From Salinimicrobium sediminis (GTDB taxonomy: Bacteria > Bacteroidota > Bacteroidia > Flavobacteriales > Flavobacteriaceae), in NCBI RefSeq assembly GCF_900215295.1, contig NZ_OCMF01000001.1, positions 1,364,001 to 1,428,000 on the forward strand: a stretch of 64,000 bases of DNA. Reading direction: 5' to 3'. Below, one piece after another: positions 35,355 to 45,088 of this stretch (positions are counted from its first letter, which is position 1; each line of letters opens with the position of its first letter). A program made the translations under genes and the position numbers. The notes beneath the pieces were generated by a model. The model saw only the letters and a list, made by a program, of their open reading frames with translations, was not told the origin of the DNA and did no database searches.

Positions 35355-36539
35355 GTGAAAAAAATATCACTTCTCCTTATTAGTCTTTTGATACTTTCTG
35401 CCTGCAGCAGTGTTAAACGTGGCAAGCAGGCCGTCAACCAGGGGAATTATCATGAGGCTATCGACATTGCTGTGGAGAAACTTCAGAAGGATAAAGACAA
35501 AAAAGGAAACCAGGAGCATATTCTTATTCTGGAAGACGCTTTTAAGAAGCTGACTGAAGCTCGTAAAAAAAGAATCGTCTTTTTAGAGAAGGAGGGAAAT
35601 CCTGCAAATCTAAAGGATATCTACCTGCTTTACAGGGAACTCGACGGGGTACAGAAACAGATATCACCATTGCTGCCTTTGGCCCTGCATAGTAATAACA
35701 GGGAGGCGCGATTCAGGTTTACAGATTATACAGATGCATTGATAGCCTCCAGGAACCGGTATGTAGATTTTCTATATGAAGAAGCCAAGAGCCTGATGCA
35801 ACAACAGGAGAAAATGACCTATCGCCAAGCCCATAATCAACTTTTGGAACTTCAAAGGCTATCTCCCGGTTATAAGGACGTTTCGCAATTGCTGGAGGAA
35901 AGCCATAACAGAGGATCAGATTTTGTTTTGGTGGAACTTAAGAATCAGACTCCGTTTGTAATTCCGGTAAGGCTGGAAGACGAACTGTTGAACTTCAATA
36001 CCTACGGTCTGGATGACTTTTGGACTGAGTATCATGCAGAGCGAAAAAGAAATTACGAGTATGATTTTGCTGTTCAGCTCGGTTTCAGGGAGATCCTCAT
36101 ATCTCCTGAAAGGCTGCTTGAGAGGGAGATTCCGCTGGAGGCGGAAGTTTCCGATGGATATACCTACAAAAAGGACAGGAAGGGAGAGCTGGTACTGGAC
36201 AGTTTAGGCAACAAGATCAAGGTCGAAAATTTCGTAAAGGTAAAAGGTGTCTTGTACAAGACTGTGCAGACAAAAAATTTAGCACTCCAGGGGAAGGTGG
36301 ATTACCTGGACCTGAGAAATGGCCGAATTATGAATAGTTATCCTTTAAATACGGAATTTGTTTTTGAGAACGTCTTTGCTTCCTATGAAGGAGACAAAAG
36401 ACTGCTGACCAAAGAAGATAAGCTGCTTTTGCAGAATCGTTTTGTGCCCTTTCCTTCTAATGAGCAAATGCTTCTGGATGCTTCCGACGATATAAAGAGC
36501 CGTCTGGGACCCATCCTGAAAAGGTACAGGTTCAGGTAA
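35355..36539 (+). CDS. Lipoprotein of unknown function with helical repeat N-half
   Basis: 394 residues. The signal ends in lipobox LILSAC (C17). Residues 20-170 are helical and Lys/Glu-rich, with a TPR-like start (QAVNQGNYHEAIDIAVEKL), and the C-terminal half is mixed beta. The start codon is GTG at 35355. I do not recognise a family beyond conserved flavobacterial lipoprotein. The spacer after it (36540-36704) holds no gene, only an imperfect inverted repeat at about 36626-36665. Confidence 0.8.
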   Translation: MKKISLLLISLLILSACSSVKRGKQAVNQGNYHEAIDIAVEKLQKDKDKKGNQEHILILEDAFKKLTEARKKRIVFLEKEGNPANLKDIYLLYRELDGVQKQISPLLPLALHSNNREARFRFTDYTDALIASRNRYVDFLYEEAKSLMQQQEKMTYRQAHNQLLELQRLSPGYKDVSQLLEESHNRGSDFVLVELKNQTPFVIPVRLEDELLNFNTYGLDDFWTEYHAERKRNYEYDFAVQLGFREILISPERLLEREIPLEAEVSDGYTYKKDRKGELVLDSLGNKIKVENFVKVKGVLYKTVQTKNLALQGKVDYLDLRNGRIMNSYPLNTEFVFENVFASYEGDKRLLTKEDKLLLQNRFVPFPSNEQMLLDASDDIKSRLGPILKRYRFR

Positions 36540-36704
36540 TTTTATTAGCTCCGCCGCCTTCCAAACCTCCTGGTGCTTTGTAATATGCTATTGTTTCGGA
36601 TAAAAAAGTCAATGGCCAACCCATACCCGGACAGGAGGTAGGGGAACGAATTTTTCCTGCCCGGGATTTCTAACATTCAGGTGCTCCAGGTACTAACCCT
36701 TTGG

Positions 36705-36932
36705 TTAATGAGCTGCAGGCTTTTTATGTTTCCTGACTCCGCAGGTATTCAGTCCGATCATTGTATAGAGAGGACAGAAGCTAACAAGGCTTGTTAGAAC
36801 AAACACACCTGCAAGTATTAAAAGGACTATCCCAATGGTGCCGGAGATTACATTAGTATAAAAAAGCGCTACAATCACCGCAGCAATTATCAACCTGACA
36901 ATACGATCTGCTGTTCCCATGTTTCTTTTCAT
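36705..36932 (-). CDS. DUF2892 (YgaP-like) small membrane protein
   Basis: 75 residues: RNMGTADRIVRLIIAAVIV, two membrane spans, and the family ending FCPLYTMIGLNTCG with two conserved cysteines. Such proteins often accompany rhodanese or sulfur-handling proteins; here it stands alone. Its promoter carries a TGA-N6-TCA palindrome at -41.5, which links it to the cbb3/nirK group of promoters. Confidence 0.9.
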   Translation of the reverse strand: MKRNMGTADRIVRLIIAAVIVALFYTNVISGTIGIVLLILAGVFVLTSLVSFCPLYTMIGLNTCGVRKHKKPAAH

Positions 36933-37015
36933 GATGTAAGAATTTTTAAGGTGTTCAATTTTGTGTGGTTGAAGAAAGGTTGTATGCCAGTCCCGGTACC
37001 ATCATCTCTTCTTCG

Positions 37016-37059
37016 TAAAACTAAACAGGAAATTTGATCTGTGCAGTGACCAAAGTCAC
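37016..37059 (-). promoter_or_regulatory. Class II Crp/Fnr-type site and -7 element of the DUF2892 gene
   Basis: GTGA-CCAAAG-TCAC (37046-37059), centre 36.5 bases from the end of TAgtTTTA (37016-37023, minus strand). Start near 37011, leader of about 79 bases. The rest of the 36933-37285 spacer holds no supported gene; it ends in the terminator at 37254. Confidence 0.7.
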
Positions 37060-37253
37060 CATTACCTATATTTATGCTATAAGTGTGCTGCTTTATTTTT
37101 TCCTTTTAATAAATCCTTTATTTACAACAGGAATAACAGATATGAATATTCTTTCCTTATGATCTCTTTATTCAGAGGGAGTTCTTTAACTATTGCAGCA
37201 ACAAGATGTGCAAGCAATTTGGATGGATCCATTTTTATTTCATATTTCCGGCA

Positions 37254-37287
37254 AAACGAAAAAGGGGGCGTGAGCCCCTTTTCGTTT
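37254..37287 (-). terminator. Terminator after the S41 protease gene
   Basis: Long stem: AAACGAAAAA plus a G run (37254-37268) with GCCCC-TTTT-CGTTT (37274-37287). It overlaps the protease stop codon and ends with a U-rich run on the minus strand. Confidence 0.85.
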
Positions 37288-40200
37288 AATTTTTGGCTTT
37301 AATCGGGTATGGCGGACGCTCTAACTGTTTAGGCGGATTTTCCTTTAGCTGTTGCATTACCACTTCAATTGCTTTTTGAAGTTGAGGATCCTTTCCATTA
37401 ATTACTTCTTTAGGATATTGCTCTACTTCAATATCGGGAGCAACTCCTTCATTTTCCACTTTAAATCCTTCTTCAGTATAGAATGCCACATTAGGAGCCG
37501 TTACAATACCCCCATCAATGAATTCGGGATAACCTAAGACGCCTACAAGTCCGCCCCATGTCCTTTTTCCAATAATAGTCCCCATATCAAATTTTCTAAA
37601 CATCCAGGGCAGGTAATCTCCTCCGGAACCCGCGGTTTCATTAATAAGCATCACCTTGGGCCCCTGGATCGAAGCACTTGGGGATTTGAGATCTTCCCCA
37701 TATCTGAAGTTCCAGTTGGCCTGGTGGGGTCTCTTTAACAGGTCAATATAATAATCTGCGAGTTGTCCGCCACCATTGAATCTCTCATCAATTATAACGG
37801 CCTCTTTATTGGCCTGGGGAAAAAAATATCGCTTGAAATATTCGTGGCCCTGGTCGGCAGTGTTGGGTACATAAATATAGGCCACTCTACCGTTGGTAGC
37901 TTCATTCACCTTTTTAATATTTCCTTCTACCCAATCCCTGTTTCTAAGCGCCCATTCTGAATCAATTGGAGTGACCTTTTCTGTTCTGGAATTTTCCATA
38001 GAAGGTGATGAGCTAACGGTAATGTTCACCAGTTTACCGGCTGTATTTTCAAAAAAGCGGAAAAGATTGTCCTTTGCTGTTATTTCTTCGCCGTTTACTG
38101 CAAGAATATAATCTCCTTGCTTAATGTTTACCCCCGGCTCAGTAAGAGGCGATCGCATATCGGGATTCCAGTTGAGACCTCCATAGATCTTTTTAATTCT
38201 GTATCTTCCATTCTCCACAACATAGTCAGCACCCAATAATCCGCCTTTGATATTATCAGGTTTTTCAAAATCATCTCCCCTGCTGGAGAAGCGGTGGTGA
38301 CCTACTCCCAATTCACTGAACATCCATTCCATGACCTGGTAAAGATCATCACGCGTGGTAAGATGAGGCAGGAACTGGCTGTACTTTTCTTTCATAGCTA
38401 CCCAGTCCACCCCGTGCATTCCCGGGTCATAGAAATAATCCCTGTTCACTCTCCAGGCTTCATTGAAGATATTCTGCCATTCGTCTTGTGGAACTATCTT
38501 TACCTGAACTTCTCCTAAGGCCAGAGCCGGCTTATCAGGTTTTTGACCTAAAGTGGCAATTCCGAATTTATTGTCTAGTTGGTATAGCAGCTTTTCACCA
38601 TTGGCAGAGATTTCATAGCCGGATGCAGGCATAATTAGTGTATCCTTCTTTTCCATCAGGTCATATTTTCTTAGGTTCCCGGGGCTATCCTCATGATAGG
38701 GAAATCTCAGGTAGTACAATTGACCTTCGGCAGGGGACTCCAAACTGGTGTAGGCTCCCGCAGGCACGGGAATATCTACCATACGGAATTCCAGGTTCTC
38801 AAAATCTATTTTTAAAGGTTTGATCTCCGGCTTCTTATTTTCTTCTTTATCTTTTTTCTTCTTCTCTTCTTCCTTTTCCTGTTGCTGAATGACCTCCACG
38901 TCATTTTCCTTAAAGAACGGAGAAACCACGTCTTTCTGAAGCGTGACCAGATACATGGAACTGCTCAATTCCATATCCTGATTGGATTGATCGAACCAGT
39001 TCACTACCGGTCCTGCATCTGTAGAAGCAAGCATGTATAAATATTTCCCGCTTGGATCGAATTCGGGACTGGTCACATTGGAATATCCATCTGATATGGC
39101 CCACGACTTCTTTTCTGAAAGTGAATAGACAAAAGCTTGTTCAAATTGAGTGTTTGTTATTATAGTATAGGTAATCCAGTTGGAGTCGTGCGCCCAGTCC
39201 CCAAAAAGATCCCGGAATACGCCGGGGGTATAAAGAACATCAGATGCTATTTTTTCTACCCGGTCTTTGTCACGGTCATATACGTAGAGACTGCGACTGT
39301 TATCTACAAATGCTATCTTCCTGCTGTCTGGTGACCAATGTGGATACGCATAAAATCCTGCTCCATCGGGCTTTACTTTTTTTAAGATCTTGTTCTCGCT
39401 TTGGTCGTAGAGGTGTAAAGCGTATTCTCCCGACTCATCAGAGAAGTAAGCAATGGTCTTACCATCCGGCGACCAGGCGGGAAACTTTTCATGAACTCCT
39501 GTGGTATTGGTAAGATTCATTGGATCACCCTTTTCAGCCGGAACTGTTATAATATCTCCCCTGTAGTCCATAACCACTCTTGCAGCCGAGGGAGAAACAG
39601 AGGCACTGCGAACATATTCCTCGCCACTCACAAACCGGGGCCGCAATTCCAGCAGGTCTGTAGCAATTCCAATTTTGATCTTTTGTGTCTGCCCGTTCTG
39701 CGGATTCAGTCGGTGAAGGTAACCTGCCTGCTCAAAAATGATCTCATCATCTCCTGCTGAAAGATCTATGACAGGAAAGTCTGTAAAATTTGTATGTTTT
39801 GAAACGGTGCCTTGTGCAGGATCATAGCTGTAGATGTTGAATTCCCCGTCTCGATCACTTCTAAAATATAGTCTTCCCTGTAGCCATTGAGGCTTTGTGT
39901 CATTACTTCCTCCCTCGGGTTTTGGTACTTCTGTTACCTCAAATGTTTGCGGGTCATAGATCCAGATCCTGGTAGTGGTCCCGCCGCGATAATGCTTCCA
40001 CTGTTCAAAACGGTCCCCCAAAGGAGTATAGGCAATTTTGCTGCCGTCGCTATTATAGCTGGCCCAATAGGCATTAGGGATCTTCAAAGGTGTTACATTG
40101 CCATTTTCTATATTCACCTCAAATAAGCTGCTGTAGCGGTTGGTGAAAACATCCCGTTGAGAGGCGAAGAGTACCTTTGAACCATCTGGTGTAAAATCAC

Positions 40201-40546
40201 GTACCGCATCGGGATAAGGATGCCAGGTTAATCTTTTTGGAACCCCACCTTCTGAAGGAACTACATAAACATCAATATTACCATCATATTCCGCACTAAA
40301 GGCAATAGTCTTTCCATCGGGAGAAAAAATGGGGCTTCGTTCTACTCCTTCATCTACCGTTAACCGTTTTGGATTTGAACCATCCCTGTTTGCCACCCAC
40401 AGATCCTCTGCATAAATGAAAGCAATCTTGTTCCCGCTAATGGCGGGTTGGGAAAGGAGGCGAGTATCCTGAGTGTTAATCTGTGCATTTACAACTATTG
40501 ACAGGAAAAGGAAGAAATAGAACGTAAATTTGTAATACCGTTTCAT
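37286..40546 (-). CDS. Tricorn-type S41 protease, secreted
   Basis: 1086 residues with a signal peptide (cleavage after VVNAQ). The first half contains two beta-propeller domains made of WD40/TolB-like repeats (repeated SPDGKTIAF, SPDSRKIAF motifs). A Lys/Glu-rich linker follows (about 555-575), then a core with a PDZ domain (GDYILAVNGEEI) and the S41 catalytic domain with VIIDERFNGGGQ and the nucleophile serine in NETAGSGGD. This is the Tricorn protease homologue layout, degrading peptides, here probably periplasmic. It stands alone between a terminator and its own leader. Confidence 0.93.
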   Translation of the reverse strand: MKRYYKFTFYFFLFLSIVVNAQINTQDTRLLSQPAISGNKIAFIYAEDLWVANRDGSNPKRLTVDEGVERSPIFSPDGKTIAFSAEYDGNIDVYVVPSEGGVPKRLTWHPYPDAVRDFTPDGSKVLFASQRDVFTNRYSSLFEVNIENGNVTPLKIPNAYWASYNSDGSKIAYTPLGDRFEQWKHYRGGTTTRIWIYDPQTFEVTEVPKPEGGSNDTKPQWLQGRLYFRSDRDGEFNIYSYDPAQGTVSKHTNFTDFPVIDLSAGDDEIIFEQAGYLHRLNPQNGQTQKIKIGIATDLLELRPRFVSGEEYVRSASVSPSAARVVMDYRGDIITVPAEKGDPMNLTNTTGVHEKFPAWSPDGKTIAYFSDESGEYALHLYDQSENKILKKVKPDGAGFYAYPHWSPDSRKIAFVDNSRSLYVYDRDKDRVEKIASDVLYTPGVFRDLFGDWAHDSNWITYTIITNTQFEQAFVYSLSEKKSWAISDGYSNVTSPEFDPSGKYLYMLASTDAGPVVNWFDQSNQDMELSSSMYLVTLQKDVVSPFFKENDVEVIQQQEKEEEKKKKDKEENKKPEIKPLKIDFENLEFRMVDIPVPAGAYTSLESPAEGQLYYLRFPYHEDSPGNLRKYDLMEKKDTLIMPASGYEISANGEKLLYQLDNKFGIATLGQKPDKPALALGEVQVKIVPQDEWQNIFNEAWRVNRDYFYDPGMHGVDWVAMKEKYSQFLPHLTTRDDLYQVMEWMFSELGVGHHRFSSRGDDFEKPDNIKGGLLGADYVVENGRYRIKKIYGGLNWNPDMRSPLTEPGVNIKQGDYILAVNGEEITAKDNLFRFFENTAGKLVNITVSSSPSMENSRTEKVTPIDSEWALRNRDWVEGNIKKVNEATNGRVAYIYVPNTADQGHEYFKRYFFPQANKEAVIIDERFNGGGQLADYYIDLLKRPHQANWNFRYGEDLKSPSASIQGPKVMLINETAGSGGDYLPWMFRKFDMGTIIGKRTWGGLVGVLGYPEFIDGGIVTAPNVAFYTEEGFKVENEGVAPDIEVEQYPKEVINGKDPQLQKAIEVVMQQLKENPPKQLERPPYPIKAKN

Positions 40547-40582
40547 AGGTGCAGGATTTTTAATGGATGAATAGATGCACCT
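40547..40582. other. Inverted repeat in the S41 protease leader
   Basis: AGGTGCA (40547-40553) and TGCACCT (40576-40582), 22 bases apart, immediately before the start codon. It could pair in the leader and mask the start, or be an operator; no family is recognised. Confidence 0.4.
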
Positions 40583-40659
40583 GAAGATAGGAAATTCTGT
40601 AGGAAAAGAGTTGGGGGAAATAGCTTTTTTAACAGCCTGTGCTGGAGCATGAGCTTTGT

Positions 40660-41295
40660 TTACAGCGATTTAAAGCTGTAGCCCAGGACGGAGAAGTGTT
40701 CAAGAACTCTGGGTAAAACTTTAGTGAGATTCTTCTGTGCTTTAAAGCTGTCGTGGAAAACAATTACACTGCCGGGCCTGGCGTGATCAATTACATTCTG
40801 AAAACATTTTTCGGGCGTTATTCCCTTGTAATCCATACTCAGTATACTCCACATGATTATTCTGAAATCTCTTTTTTGAAGCTCCCTTACCTGTTTGCTT
40901 TTGATCCTTCCATAAGGGGGTCGAAAAAGGGCATTTTTGGCAGGTTCTTTACCCGGAATATTCTTTTCTATAATCTGCCGGGCCTTAAGAGTATTAAGTA
41001 CATATTCCGGAGTTGAGGTTTTCCAGCCGTTGAGGTGGTTGAAGGTGTGATTTCCAACTTTATGACCTTCAGCAATGATCTTTTTAAAGATTTCCGGGTG
41101 TTTTTGTACATTCTCTCCAATACAAAAGAAGGTAGCTTTTGCATTAAAAGATTTTAGCTGGTCCAGTACCCATGGTGTGACTTCCGGAATTGGGCCGTCG
41201 TCAAAAGTTAGATAAATAGCCTTTTCATCAGCAGGCCCTTCCCAGATCCTATTTTTAAAGATCCATTTCACGAATCCGGGAACGGTCGCTATCAT
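40660..41295 (-). CDS. Polysaccharide deacetylase (NodB domain)
   Basis: 211 residues. NodB motifs in order: LTFDDGPIPE (catalytic Asp and metal Asp), EGHKVGNHTFNH (metal His pair), FRPPYGRI, and VIVFHDS. There is no signal peptide. It removes N- or O-acetyl groups from a polysaccharide or peptidoglycan; substrate unknown. It lies 12 bases after the DUF2723 gene on the same strand, so the two form an operon probably concerned with cell-surface glycans. Confidence 0.9.
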   Translation of the reverse strand: MIATVPGFVKWIFKNRIWEGPADEKAIYLTFDDGPIPEVTPWVLDQLKSFNAKATFFCIGENVQKHPEIFKKIIAEGHKVGNHTFNHLNGWKTSTPEYVLNTLKARQIIEKNIPGKEPAKNALFRPPYGRIKSKQVRELQKRDFRIIMWSILSMDYKGITPEKCFQNVIDHARPGSVIVFHDSFKAQKNLTKVLPRVLEHFSVLGYSFKSL

Positions 41296-41307
41296 ATTTA
41301 CTTAAAC

Positions 41308-44300
41308 TTAGAGAGAATCCCTAATTTCCTGTGGCAACAGTTCCAGGTCTGACTGCGGGAGCTCTTCCGGTTCTTCTGAGCTTCCGTAGAAATGTTTAAA
41401 GAGCATGAGGTACTGGTTAAACTCATCTGCTTCTTCCCGGGCGATCTCTTCAGAATCATTAAGGATTAAAAGATCTACAAGACTGCGGTAACGCTCAATA
41501 TCTGTCACTATTTCATTACCACGATTGAACTGCCTGTCAAGATCCAGAGAGCTGTAGTAGGTAAGATTTTCCTGGTATTTTCTTGCCACCTCTTGCCAGA
41601 TCTCCCTGGCTTTTTCTTTTTGCCCAACTTCATAATAGCCCTGGATGAAGGGTTCGAGTAAGGTGTAATATTCAAAATGCTCCACCGGCATCTTCTCCAT
41701 AGCGAGGTCGAGAATATCTTCGGCTTTTGCCATTTTACCTTCATTTATGAGAACTTCCGTTAATCGGGCAAGATTACTGCGATAGGTGATGGCGTTTTTG
41801 CGGGTCTCAGGGTCGTAATAAATATCCGGATCTCCTGAATTTCCCCAGTACCATTTCATCACGATGTCATACATTTTATCTGCGTCGATCCTTCCCATAT
41901 CAAAAGGATTTTGCGGATTGACGGGAGTTTCTATGGGCACCAGTTTATAGGCAACCCCGTCCAGCTGCAGGTAATCTTTCATCCACAGGTAATCGTCATC
42001 TCCAAAACTGCCGCCTGTAAAATATATGGGACGTTTCCAGTCATTATTGGCAATGATGTCAAGCATGAGCAGCCTGTTCTTGTATAGTATATCCCCGGAA
42101 AGTTCTATGTCGATATGATCTACGATCTCATCTGCATTTTGAGGTTTTACTATATCATATTTCAGAACGTTTTCTTTATTTACCGGAATCCTTATGTTCT
42201 TGGTAGGAAAGGTGCTCACAGTTTGACCACTCATGAGTTCTGCAGTAGTTCGCGGGTCATCGCTCGCGATCCAGCTCATCCAGGTCTTAATGTTCATGGT
42301 ATCCTGGGTAACGGGTTGATACCATATGGCGTCATTGGTGCCGTAGCTGTATTGCTCATGCACCAGTTGCCCGGGAATAGGATCGCTCTCCCATGCTTTT
42401 CTCTTCATTTGATCTATATACCAATCGGTGGCAAACAGACTTGTGTTGACTACCCTAACATCTGTCCTGTAGCCTTCTATTTGCTGCGCATACCACAGAG
42501 CAAACGTATCGTTGTCCCCAATAGTGAAAATAATTGCATTTTCATCAAGACTGTCCAGGTACATTTTGGCCATGGCAAGGGCGGTATATCTATCAGCCCG
42601 ATTGTGGTCATCCCAGTTTTCTGAAGCTAAAACTGTAGGAACTGCCAGTAATGATGCGACTACAGCAACCGGAACGGCAATTTTTGGTTTTAGATAATCC
42701 TTTAGTATATCAAACAGTGCATATACTCCAAAGCCTATCCATATGGCGAAGACATAAAAGGAGCCAACCAACGCATAATCTCTTTCCCGTGGTTCAAAAG
42801 GCCTTTCATTGAGATAAATTTTAAGGGCTATTCCTGTAAAGAGGAAAAATACCAGTAAAACCCAAAAATTCTTTTTATCTCTTGAGAACTGGAAGACCAA
42901 TCCTAAAAGTCCCAGGATTAGCGGGAGGAAAAAATAGGTATTTCGTGCGCGGTTGTTTTTAGCGTCAGAAGGTAACTGGTCCTGATTTCCAAGCCGGGCT
43001 TCATCTATAAAATCAATGCCGCTAAGCCAGTTCCCGTTCTGGTCTGTATATTTTCCCTGAATATCATCCTGTCTCCCTACAAAATTCCACATGAAGTATC
43101 TCCAGTACATGTAACCAAACTGGTATTCGAACAAGTAGCCAATATTAGAGCCAAATGAGGGTTTGTCTACATTGATGTATTCCCTAAACTGTTTTAAAAA
43201 GGCATCATATTGCTGGTTATCAATATTTCCCTGATTGTAATTTCTTTTGAACTCATTCACCGCAGCGATTAGCTGCTCTTCTTGTTGATATTCCGGTTTT
43301 ATGGTAAAATCCAGAGGTCCGGTGAAATCAAGATAATTCGCAGCATGTTCTGTACTCCACATACGTGGGAGGATTGCCTTATGGTCATCATTTGTATTTT
43401 GTTTGGCATTCTTATAATCATTGACGATCACGTATTTTCCTGCTGCTTCGTCTTTTTCATATTTTGGCTTATCATCAACATATGGATTGTTTTCATCCAG
43501 TCCGCTATAGAGCTCTGTAAATTGAGGTCCGTAGAAAAGATGCGTTTCGGGATACTGTTCCCTGTTGTAATAGGCTAACAATTCCCGGGCGTTGTTGGGA
43601 TTGTTTTCGTTGATCACGGTATTTGCATTCGCCCTTATGGGGAGCATCACCCAGGAGGAAAAACCAATGAAGATAAACAGGATGCATAGCAGCAAAGTAT
43701 TCAGCTGGTAATATTGTTTCCTGCGGGTATATTTGATTCCGAAGTAGAAGGCAGCGATAAGGGCAAGGCCGGTAAAAATGGTTCCCGAGTTGAAGGGAAG
43801 TCCCAGGGTGTTAACGAAGAAAACTTCCGTAGCCGAAAATAATTCAAGGGAATAGGGGAGCAGCAGCTTGAAAATAAACATCAAAACAGCGACTACAACC
43901 AAGGTAGCTACAATAAAATTTTTGACAGTAACCTTAGAAAAGTTCTTAAAGAAGTAGAGAAAGCCAATAGCGGGAATAGTGAGCAGGGCCATAAAATGGA
44001 CACCAAAGGAAAGACCGATAATAAAGGAGATAAGGATCACCCACCGGTTACCCCGAGGTTCAAACATGTCTCTTTCCCATAGCAGGCCAAGGTAAAAAAG
44101 GATAGCCATTAGAAAAGTAGCCATGGCGTAAACTTCGGCTTCTCCCGCATTAAACCAAAAGCTATCGGTAAAAGTGAAAGCAAGGGATCCTACTGCAGCA
44201 CTTCCAAGGACTGCCATCTTTTTAGCTCCGGAAATTTCAGAAACAGGCCCGGCAATCTTTAGCAGAAGCAATACCAGGGACCAGAACATAAATAAAATCG

Positions 44301-44580
44301 TAAAAGCACTGGCAAAAACCGACATGAGGTTTACCATATAGGCGATCTGCGAGGCTTCACTGGCAAAGACCGAAAAGAATGCGCCCATCATTTGGTAAAG
44401 AGGTGCTCCCGGAGGGTGGCCTACTTCAAGTTTGGAGGAAGTGGCAATATATTCCCCCGCATCCCAAAAACTTACTGTGGGTTCAACTGTTAACCAAAAA
44501 GTGATAAGGGCTATAAGAAAAACAAACCAGCCCAGAATTCTATTCCACCTGGTAAAGTTGAGATCGGTCATAAGGGTCAT
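41308..44580 (-). CDS. DUF2723 membrane protein, protein O-mannosyltransferase-like (TMEM260 family)
   Basis: 1090 residues. The N-terminal half has about a dozen spans in the GT-C manner, starting with WFVFLIALITFWLTVEPTVSFWDAGEYI; the acidic FWDAGEY just after the first span is in the place of the GT-C catalytic Asp/Glu. A long C-terminal extracytoplasmic part includes TPR-like helices (about 970-1060). The human relative TMEM260 is a protein O-mannosyltransferase, so periplasmic glycosylation of proteins is likely, by inference. Start is either 44580 or the second ATG at 44571. Confidence 0.85.
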   Translation of the reverse strand: MTLMTDLNFTRWNRILGWFVFLIALITFWLTVEPTVSFWDAGEYIATSSKLEVGHPPGAPLYQMMGAFFSVFASEASQIAYMVNLMSVFASAFTILFMFWSLVLLLLKIAGPVSEISGAKKMAVLGSAAVGSLAFTFTDSFWFNAGEAEVYAMATFLMAILFYLGLLWERDMFEPRGNRWVILISFIIGLSFGVHFMALLTIPAIGFLYFFKNFSKVTVKNFIVATLVVVAVLMFIFKLLLPYSLELFSATEVFFVNTLGLPFNSGTIFTGLALIAAFYFGIKYTRRKQYYQLNTLLLCILFIFIGFSSWVMLPIRANANTVINENNPNNARELLAYYNREQYPETHLFYGPQFTELYSGLDENNPYVDDKPKYEKDEAAGKYVIVNDYKNAKQNTNDDHKAILPRMWSTEHAANYLDFTGPLDFTIKPEYQQEEQLIAAVNEFKRNYNQGNIDNQQYDAFLKQFREYINVDKPSFGSNIGYLFEYQFGYMYWRYFMWNFVGRQDDIQGKYTDQNGNWLSGIDFIDEARLGNQDQLPSDAKNNRARNTYFFLPLILGLLGLVFQFSRDKKNFWVLLVFFLFTGIALKIYLNERPFEPRERDYALVGSFYVFAIWIGFGVYALFDILKDYLKPKIAVPVAVVASLLAVPTVLASENWDDHNRADRYTALAMAKMYLDSLDENAIIFTIGDNDTFALWYAQQIEGYRTDVRVVNTSLFATDWYIDQMKRKAWESDPIPGQLVHEQYSYGTNDAIWYQPVTQDTMNIKTWMSWIASDDPRTTAELMSGQTVSTFPTKNIRIPVNKENVLKYDIVKPQNADEIVDHIDIELSGDILYKNRLLMLDIIANNDWKRPIYFTGGSFGDDDYLWMKDYLQLDGVAYKLVPIETPVNPQNPFDMGRIDADKMYDIVMKWYWGNSGDPDIYYDPETRKNAITYRSNLARLTEVLINEGKMAKAEDILDLAMEKMPVEHFEYYTLLEPFIQGYYEVGQKEKAREIWQEVARKYQENLTYYSSLDLDRQFNRGNEIVTDIERYRSLVDLLILNDSEEIAREEADEFNQYLMLFKHFYGSSEEPEELPQSDLELLPQEIRDSL

Positions 44581-44799
44581 TTTGAGAACTGTGGCGAATT
44601 TAAGAATAAATAGGAAATTGTAAGGAAAACGAAATTTAAATCGGGTTATTTTGCATTATGGGTCTTCTTAGGGTAGATTGATAACGAAGGATAAGTAAAA
44701 ATCCTTGCAGCTTCCTACAATCTCCTTCCGGGGAAAAAGGGTTTAAAAAATGACCTTTTTAAAGCGGAAGGAAAAATTTTAATTAAATCCTGAAAAATA

Positions 44800-44830
44800 T
44801 TTGTACAAGAGAAACTTTGTTTTAAATTTG
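44800..44830 (+). promoter_or_regulatory. Promoter of tRNA-Gln
   Basis: -33 TTTG (44800-44803) and -7 TAAATTTG (44823-44830) separated by 19 bases, a full Bacteroidetes promoter. Start near 44835, 13 bases before the tRNA. The rest of 44581-44799 holds nothing I can name. Confidence 0.75.
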
Positions 44831-44847
44831 CATCCGCATTACAGCAA

Positions 44848-44920
44848 TGGCCCATGGTGTAACTGGCAACACGTCTGGTTTTGGTCCAGAAGAGTCTAGG
44901 TTCGAGCCCTAGTGGGCCAA
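44848..44920 (+). tRNA. tRNA-Gln (anticodon TTG)
   Basis: 73 bases. Acceptor TGGCCCA (44848-44854) pairs with TGGGCCA (44913-44919), discriminator A. Anticodon stem TCTGG/CCAGA encloses the loop TTTTGGT, giving TTG. T-arm CTAGG-TTCGAGC-CCTAG. CCA is not encoded. Confidence 0.96.
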
Positions 44921-44929
44921 CTGAAATGA

Positions 44930-44963
44930 AAAACCCCGAACGAGAGTTCGGGGTTTTGTTTTT
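44930..44963 (+). terminator. Terminator of tRNA-Gln
   Basis: Arms AAAACCCCGAA (44930-44940) and TTCGGGGTTTT (44947-44957), loop CGAGAG, followed by GTTTTTT. Confidence 0.93.
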
Positions 44964-45028
44964 TACAAAATACACAAGGGCCACCAAATTGTGATATCAG
45001 TTCGGGTTTTTGTTTCTGAAAAGGAGAC

Positions 45029-45054
45029 AAAAAAAGCTCCGGAAAGCCAGAGCT
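45029..45054 (-). terminator. Terminator after the 45089-45433 gene
   Basis: AGCTC..GG / CC..GAGCT stem (45035-45054) with a U run on the minus strand from the A tract 45029-45034; 35 bases after the stop codon. Confidence 0.8.
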
Positions 45055-45088
45055 GTATATATTTTAACCTGGATGACAACAATTAACC

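Noticed and set aside
37122-37232. 36-codon open frame on the minus strand between the S41 terminator and the DUF2892 promoter
   Set aside because: No ribosome binding site, no recognisable motif, and short enough to arise by chance.
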